Positions 60,777 to 64,000 of a stretch of 64,000 bases of DNA are shown in pieces. The notes beneath the pieces are model-generated. The model had not been told where the DNA came from. It did no database searches and saw only the letters and a list, made by a program, of their open reading frames with translations. The stretch is from the NCBI RefSeq assembly GCF_019112525.1, contig NZ_CP077800.1, positions 806,001-870,000 of the forward strand, in the 5' to 3' direction. Made by a program: the position numbers and the translations under genes. How positions within the stretch are numbered: position 1 is the stretch's first letter; each line of letters begins with the position of its first letter. Source of the DNA: Modestobacter sp. L9-4 (lineage in GTDB: Bacteria; Actinomycetota; Actinomycetes; Mycobacteriales; Geodermatophilaceae).

Positions 60777-62578
60777 GGATGATGCGTTTGAGTCAGACGA
60801 TCTCGCCGTTCGGGGTCGGAAGCGTCCTGGATGTACTGGGTGAGTCGTTGATGGGCGCGGACATCAGCGAATGGCCGTATGAGAAGACTGAACGAGTCGA
60901 GTCCGCGCGCCTCGAACAGGCACTGGGCGTACGCGAGTTGCGATCCGCACCCAGCGTTCCGTCGTATCCGTCCACCAACACCCCCGGCATCTACTACCAG
61001 CGGTTCCCCCGTTGGCTCTTCTGTCAGGACTGCCGCCTGATGCGGTTCGTGTTCGGGAACGAGGAGACCGGCGAGGCACCGACGTGCAAGGAGTGCCGAG
61101 GGAAGCTGGTGCCGATGCGTTTCATCGCGGTCTGCACGACGCGCGGTCATGCAATGGACGTGCCGTGGGACAGGTGGGCTCACTCGTCACACGAGAACGC
61201 CGACCAGGACAGGTGCAGATCGCCGCGTCTCCTGTTCGAGACCAGCCGCGGCGGCTCCGAAGGGCTGTCCAGCCTCGTCGTTCGCTGCACGACTTGTCGG
61301 GCGAGCCGGCACCTCGGGGACCTGCCGAGCCGAGAGTCGTTGAAGCGCATCGGCGTCCGGTGCTCGGGAAAGCAACCTTGGCAGCGGAGTACGGCAAATC
61401 CCTGCGACGAGCGCATTGAGGTGTTGCAGCGCGGCGCCACGAACGTGACGCTGAGTGAGACGACTACGGCGCTCGACATTCCCGAACCGACGAGTCAGTC
61501 GCGAGACCTGGATGCAGAGATCCGACAGCACCGGAACTTCGAGGACGTGAGCACCGCCCCTGGCGGCCCGCGGGCGACGATGCTCATGGAGTTGATAGCC
61601 GAAGACCTGAAGGTGTCGGAGGACCTGGTTCGCCGTGTGGTCGCCTCGAGCGCGGAGCAGAACGACGGGTTGGAAACTGCTCGCACCGGACTCCTGACAG
61701 CGGAGTGGCAAGCGTTCATGCAGGCCGTCGATCATCCGGGCGAGCCCACGGGGACGCCTGACTTCGTCGTGTCGGCCACCGATCTTGCGACCGAACTGGA
61801 CGGCGAGGTCTACAGGTCGCTGGAGGCACGCGTCAGGAACGTCGTGCTCGTTCATCGACTTCGAGAAGTCCGGGTCCTCCACGGCTTCCGCCGTTACGAT
61901 CTTGAAGCGAGTCTCGTGGACGTCGACCTGGGTCCCCGAGGTCGCGAACGGTGGTTGCCTGCCGTGGAGTCCTTCGGGGAGGGCGTCTTCATGACGCTCG
62001 ACCCGGAGAGGCTCGCGGATTGGGAGGAGGACGAGGACGTCCTCAAGCGTGTCAGGGTCATCGAAGGTCGACGCCGAGACAGTCTCATCGGCTCTCGGTT
62101 CGCTGAGGCAACACCGCGGCTGGTCCTCCTCCACACCCTGGCCCATCTGCTGATGAGGCGACTGGCCTTCACATCGGGTTACTCGGCAGCGTCGATCCGG
62201 GAACGCGTGTATGCAGGTACTGGATCCGCGCAAGAGGCGGGCGTCCTTCTCTACACCGCAGCTGGGGATGCCGAGGGCACGCTCGGGGGCCTCGTCAGAC
62301 AAGGCGAGCAGCCTCGCCTGGCCAACACCCTGCTCGGATCACTGGAAGACGCTGCTTGGTGTTCCGCCGACCCGGTCTGTCGCGAGAGTCGCGGACAGGG
62401 CCTCGGCAGTCTCAACCTCGCAGGCTGCCACGGTTGTTGTCTAGTGGCCGAGACGTCGTGCGAGCGCTCGAACGTCCTGCTCGACCGGGTCCTGGTCATC
62501 GGCGATCAACGGACCCCTGGCTTTTTCGCGCCGACCCTCACGGCCATGAGAGACGCCGCTGCAGCAGCAGTGAAGTGA
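60773..62578 (+). CDS. drmB: DUF1998 (DrmB-like) protein
   Basis: A 601-residue protein starting with an ATGA overlap on drmA. The N-terminal part begins SQTISPFGVGSVLDVLGES, and a zinc cluster follows: CQDCRLM and CKECRGK, then CTTCRASRHLGDLPS. The C-terminal DUF1998 domain has LLHTLAHLLMRRLAFTSGYS, GVLLYTAAGDAEGTLGGLV, and Cys-rich CSADPVC, LAGCHGCCLVAETSCE. DrmB is the DISARM partner of DrmA; the pair forms a DNA-loading complex. The Cys clusters look complete. The protein is somewhat shorter than some DrmB proteins I know. It is the last gene of the coupled run. Confidence 0.85.
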   Translation: MRMMRLSQTISPFGVGSVLDVLGESLMGADISEWPYEKTERVESARLEQALGVRELRSAPSVPSYPSTNTPGIYYQRFPRWLFCQDCRLMRFVFGNEETGEAPTCKECRGKLVPMRFIAVCTTRGHAMDVPWDRWAHSSHENADQDRCRSPRLLFETSRGGSEGLSSLVVRCTTCRASRHLGDLPSRESLKRIGVRCSGKQPWQRSTANPCDERIEVLQRGATNVTLSETTTALDIPEPTSQSRDLDAEIRQHRNFEDVSTAPGGPRATMLMELIAEDLKVSEDLVRRVVASSAEQNDGLETARTGLLTAEWQAFMQAVDHPGEPTGTPDFVVSATDLATELDGEVYRSLEARVRNVVLVHRLREVRVLHGFRRYDLEASLVDVDLGPRGRERWLPAVESFGEGVFMTLDPERLADWEEDEDVLKRVRVIEGRRRDSLIGSRFAEATPRLVLLHTLAHLLMRRLAFTSGYSAASIRERVYAGTGSAQEAGVLLYTAAGDAEGTLGGLVRQGEQPRLANTLLGSLEDAAWCSADPVCRESRGQGLGSLNLAGCHGCCLVAETSCERSNVLLDRVLVIGDQRTPGFFAPTLTAMRDAAAAAVK

Positions 62579-62617
62579 CTGGACCCGACTCAGGAAGCAC
62601 GTCGAATCAGGGGACTT

Positions 62618-62662
62618 AGGACACACTCGGTGTTGCGGCTACCGACACGCCGAGTGTGTCCT
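62618..62662 (+). terminator. Hairpin after the DISARM-like operon
   Basis: AGGACACACTCGG (62618-62630) and CCGAGTGTGTCCT (62650-62662) form a perfect 13-bp stem, 40 bases after the DrmB stop. There is no U tract. It may terminate the operon or mark a processing site before the methyltransferase gene. Confidence 0.6.
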
Positions 62663-62673
62663 GGGCCCGACCC

Positions 62674-62688
62674 AGGACTGTCAGTCCT
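62674..62688. promoter_or_regulatory. Palindrome upstream of the methyltransferase gene
   Basis: AGGACTG-T-CAGTCCT, two 7-bp arms around one base, ends 18 bases before ATG 62707. It overlaps the likely promoter. It is a candidate operator for autoregulation or for a control protein. Confidence 0.4.
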
Positions 62689-62706
62689 GCCCCCTAGTCT
62701 GACGGC

Positions 62707-63798
62707 ATGCCGGTAGCCAGCGTGATCGATCTCTTCGCCGGGTGCGGCGGCATGAGCCAGGGTTTCCACCAGGAGGGCTTCGAGTCGACCCTCGCGGTCG
62801 AGTGGAACCTGCACGCTGCCGCCACTTATGCCGCGAATTTCGGCGAGGAGCACACCTACTGGGGCGACATCGAAGCTCTACCGACCTCAGACATCCCCGA
62901 GGCAGACCTGGTCATCGGGGGCCCCCCCTGCCAAGGCTTCTCCAATTTGGGCAGTCGTGACATCGAGGACCCGCGGAACAAGCTCTGGAAGCAGTACCTC
63001 CGGGTCGTCAAGGCCGCCAACCCCAAGATCTTCATTCTCGAGAACGTCGAGCGTTTTCGACGTAGCAGCGAGTTCGAGTTGTTGCTGTCCGAGGTGGACG
63101 GAGGCCTGCTCTCTGGGTACAAGTTGCACCACGGCGTTCTGCTTGCAGCTGACTACGGGGTAGCGCAGCGCAGGCCACGCACCATCGTCATCGGTAGTCG
63201 TATAGGCGATGTGCCCCTACCCCCGCCGACTCACGCCAAGCAGCCCATGCTCGGCCTTGAGATGTGGGAGACCGTTCGCTCACGCATTGAGGGCTACCCC
63301 GCCGAGCCGCTCACGACCGCGCTGCCCGCGAGCACCGCCAACTTCTTCGGCCAGAAGGTGCCGGGCGTCTTCAAGTCTGAGGACCTCCATCTCGGACGGC
63401 AGCCGCAGCCTCGGAGTCTGCTCCGTTACGACGCCATTCCGCCGGGTGGCGGCCGATTCGACCTTCCCGATGACCTCCTGCCGGCTTGCTGGGCGAACAA
63501 GCCCACCGGGACGACAGATGTCATGGGTCGGATGAAGTGGGACGCCCCCTCCTTGACCATTCGCACCGAGTTCTTCAAGCCCGAGAAGGGGCAGTACCTA
63601 CATCCCCAGTGGGAGCGGGAGGACTCCACGGCTCGCGTCAACCGTCCGATCACGCATCTCGAAGCCGCTCGCCTCCAGGACTTCCCGGAGAGCTTCGTCT
63701 GGTGCGGATCGAAGATCGAGATCGCCCGCCAGATCGGCAATGCGGTGCCGGTTGGTCTCGCTGCCGCTGTGGCCAGGCACGTCAAGCAGTACCTGTGA
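62707..63798 (+). CDS. DNA (cytosine-5-)-methyltransferase, DISARM-associated
   Basis: A 363-residue protein with motif I VIDLFAGCGGMSQGF, motif IV VIGGPPCQGFSNLG, motif VI FILENVERF, motif VIII YGVAQRRPRTIVIGSR and motifs IX-X RQIGNAVPVGL. The target region lies between about residues 175 and 285. The end of the protein and the stretch TIRTEFFKPEKGQYLHPQW closely match the methyltransferase at 49560, so they are paralogues and may read similar targets. In class 2 DISARM a 5mC methyltransferase (DrmMII) marks self DNA; that role is likely here. No ribosome site is seen, and translation may be leaderless. The stop lies 15 bases inside the HNH gene on the other strand. Confidence 0.93.
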   Translation: MPVASVIDLFAGCGGMSQGFHQEGFESTLAVEWNLHAAATYAANFGEEHTYWGDIEALPTSDIPEADLVIGGPPCQGFSNLGSRDIEDPRNKLWKQYLRVVKAANPKIFILENVERFRRSSEFELLLSEVDGGLLSGYKLHHGVLLAADYGVAQRRPRTIVIGSRIGDVPLPPPTHAKQPMLGLEMWETVRSRIEGYPAEPLTTALPASTANFFGQKVPGVFKSEDLHLGRQPQPRSLLRYDAIPPGGGRFDLPDDLLPACWANKPTGTTDVMGRMKWDAPSLTIRTEFFKPEKGQYLHPQWEREDSTARVNRPITHLEAARLQDFPESFVWCGSKIEIARQIGNAVPVGLAAAVARHVKQYL

Positions 63799-64000
63799 AT
63801 CCCGGAAGCCATCCCTGATCGCCGGAACGGGCGATCCGCCGTTGACGGTGCGAGTCGTTGGCCGCCTGGCGGTGACACGTCCGACAGTAGGTCGCCAGCT
63901 GTGCACGGTCATTGAGTTGCTCGACGGGCAGTCGGTCCAATGCTTCCCCGACAGCCTCGAGGTGGTGCAGCTCAAGATGGAAGCCTGCATCGCCTTCCCG
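63782..64000 (-). CDS. HNH endonuclease, 5' end outside window
   Basis: The minus-strand frame is open from the window edge to TGA at 63782-63784 and gives 72 residues. It reads GFHLELHHLEAVGEALDRLP, then LATYCRTCHRQAANDSHRQR: an HH pair followed by C-x-x-C-H, as in the C-terminal half of HNH nucleases. The last 17 bases overlap the 3' end of the methyltransferase gene. Placed against a 5mC methyltransferase, a restriction or modification-dependent nuclease is likely, but the start is not visible. Confidence 0.7.
   Translation of the reverse strand, partial: REGDAGFHLELHHLEAVGEALDRLPVEQLNDRAQLATYCRTCHRQAANDSHRQRRIARSGDQGWLPGFTGTA

Noticed and set aside
49560-63798. Classical DISARM class 1 or 2
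   Set aside because: No PLD-type DrmC, SNF2-type DrmD or DrmE is visible in the window, so the full canonical assignment is not made.
1-64000. tRNA, rRNA, CRISPR array or insertion sequence
   Set aside because: Reading through the window I found no CCA-ended cloverleaf, no regular repeat-spacer array, no transposase motif and no terminal inverted repeats; a tRNAscan and ISfinder run would settle it.

Overview
The DNA is very GC-rich, with strongly GC-biased third codon positions, GTG starts, 4-bp start/stop overlaps and a gene set (tandem TerD paralogues, DUF222-HNH nuclease behind an actinobacterial LexA box, MASE-like GGDEF/EAL proteins, NlpC/P60 enzyme behind a c-di-AMP riboswitch) that points to an actinobacterium, most probably of the Geodermatophilaceae type (Blastococcus, Geodermatophilus, Modestobacter). 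The genus is inference from gene content.

Region 1 (1-2.9 kb) holds a membrane metallophosphoesterase cut by the window edge, a zinc-ribbon protein and a small membrane protein. Region 2 (3.0-14.0 kb, all on the minus strand) is a complete-looking tellurium-resistance-type stress cluster: three TerD proteins, a TerZ-like protein, two TerA-like proteins, TelA with an XpaC-like partner, and the nucleotide-metabolite module known from Ter systems (HpcH-like TIM barrel, PRTase-TRSP, StiP-PELOTA, HAD). Region 3 (14.1-23.5 kb) is a sugar-acid uptake and catabolism locus: racemase, DUF1537 kinase, class II aldolase, ribose-type ABC transporter, FadR-type regulator and NAD epimerase on the minus strand, and a beta-hydroxyacid dehydrogenase facing them.

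Region 4 (23.5-43.9 kb) is chromosomal housekeeping and signalling: riboswitch-controlled NlpC/P60 hydrolase, GH63-like glycosidase, three related diguanylate cyclase/phosphodiesterase proteins, an AAA ATPase, a LexA-box DUF222-HNH nuclease, epoxide hydrolase, matrixin-like protease, a DUF1524-Excalibur protein, an ethanolamine-type permease, an esterase and two VOC proteins. Region 5 (44-49.4 kb) is accessory DNA with a PD-(D/E)XK-like protein, truncated and frameshifted genes, and a Mesh1-like HD hydrolase.

Region 6 (49.5-64 kb) is a defence island with visibly less GC-biased codon use. Four plus-strand genes joined by ATGA overlaps encode a sacsin/HSP90-type ATPase fused to an SF2 helicase (1550 aa), a NERD-nuclease plus UvrD-like helicase, a DrmA-like helicase and a DUF1998 (DrmB-like) protein. 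They are followed by a 5-cytosine methyltransferase and faced by an HNH nuclease that leaves the window. A paralogous 5-cytosine methyltransferase with Vsr lies on the minus strand at the left side. DrmA, DrmB and a 5mC methyltransferase are the core of DISARM, but DrmC, DrmD and DrmE are not seen and the two large ATPases are not canonical DISARM parts. This composite is the best candidate for an undescribed system here.
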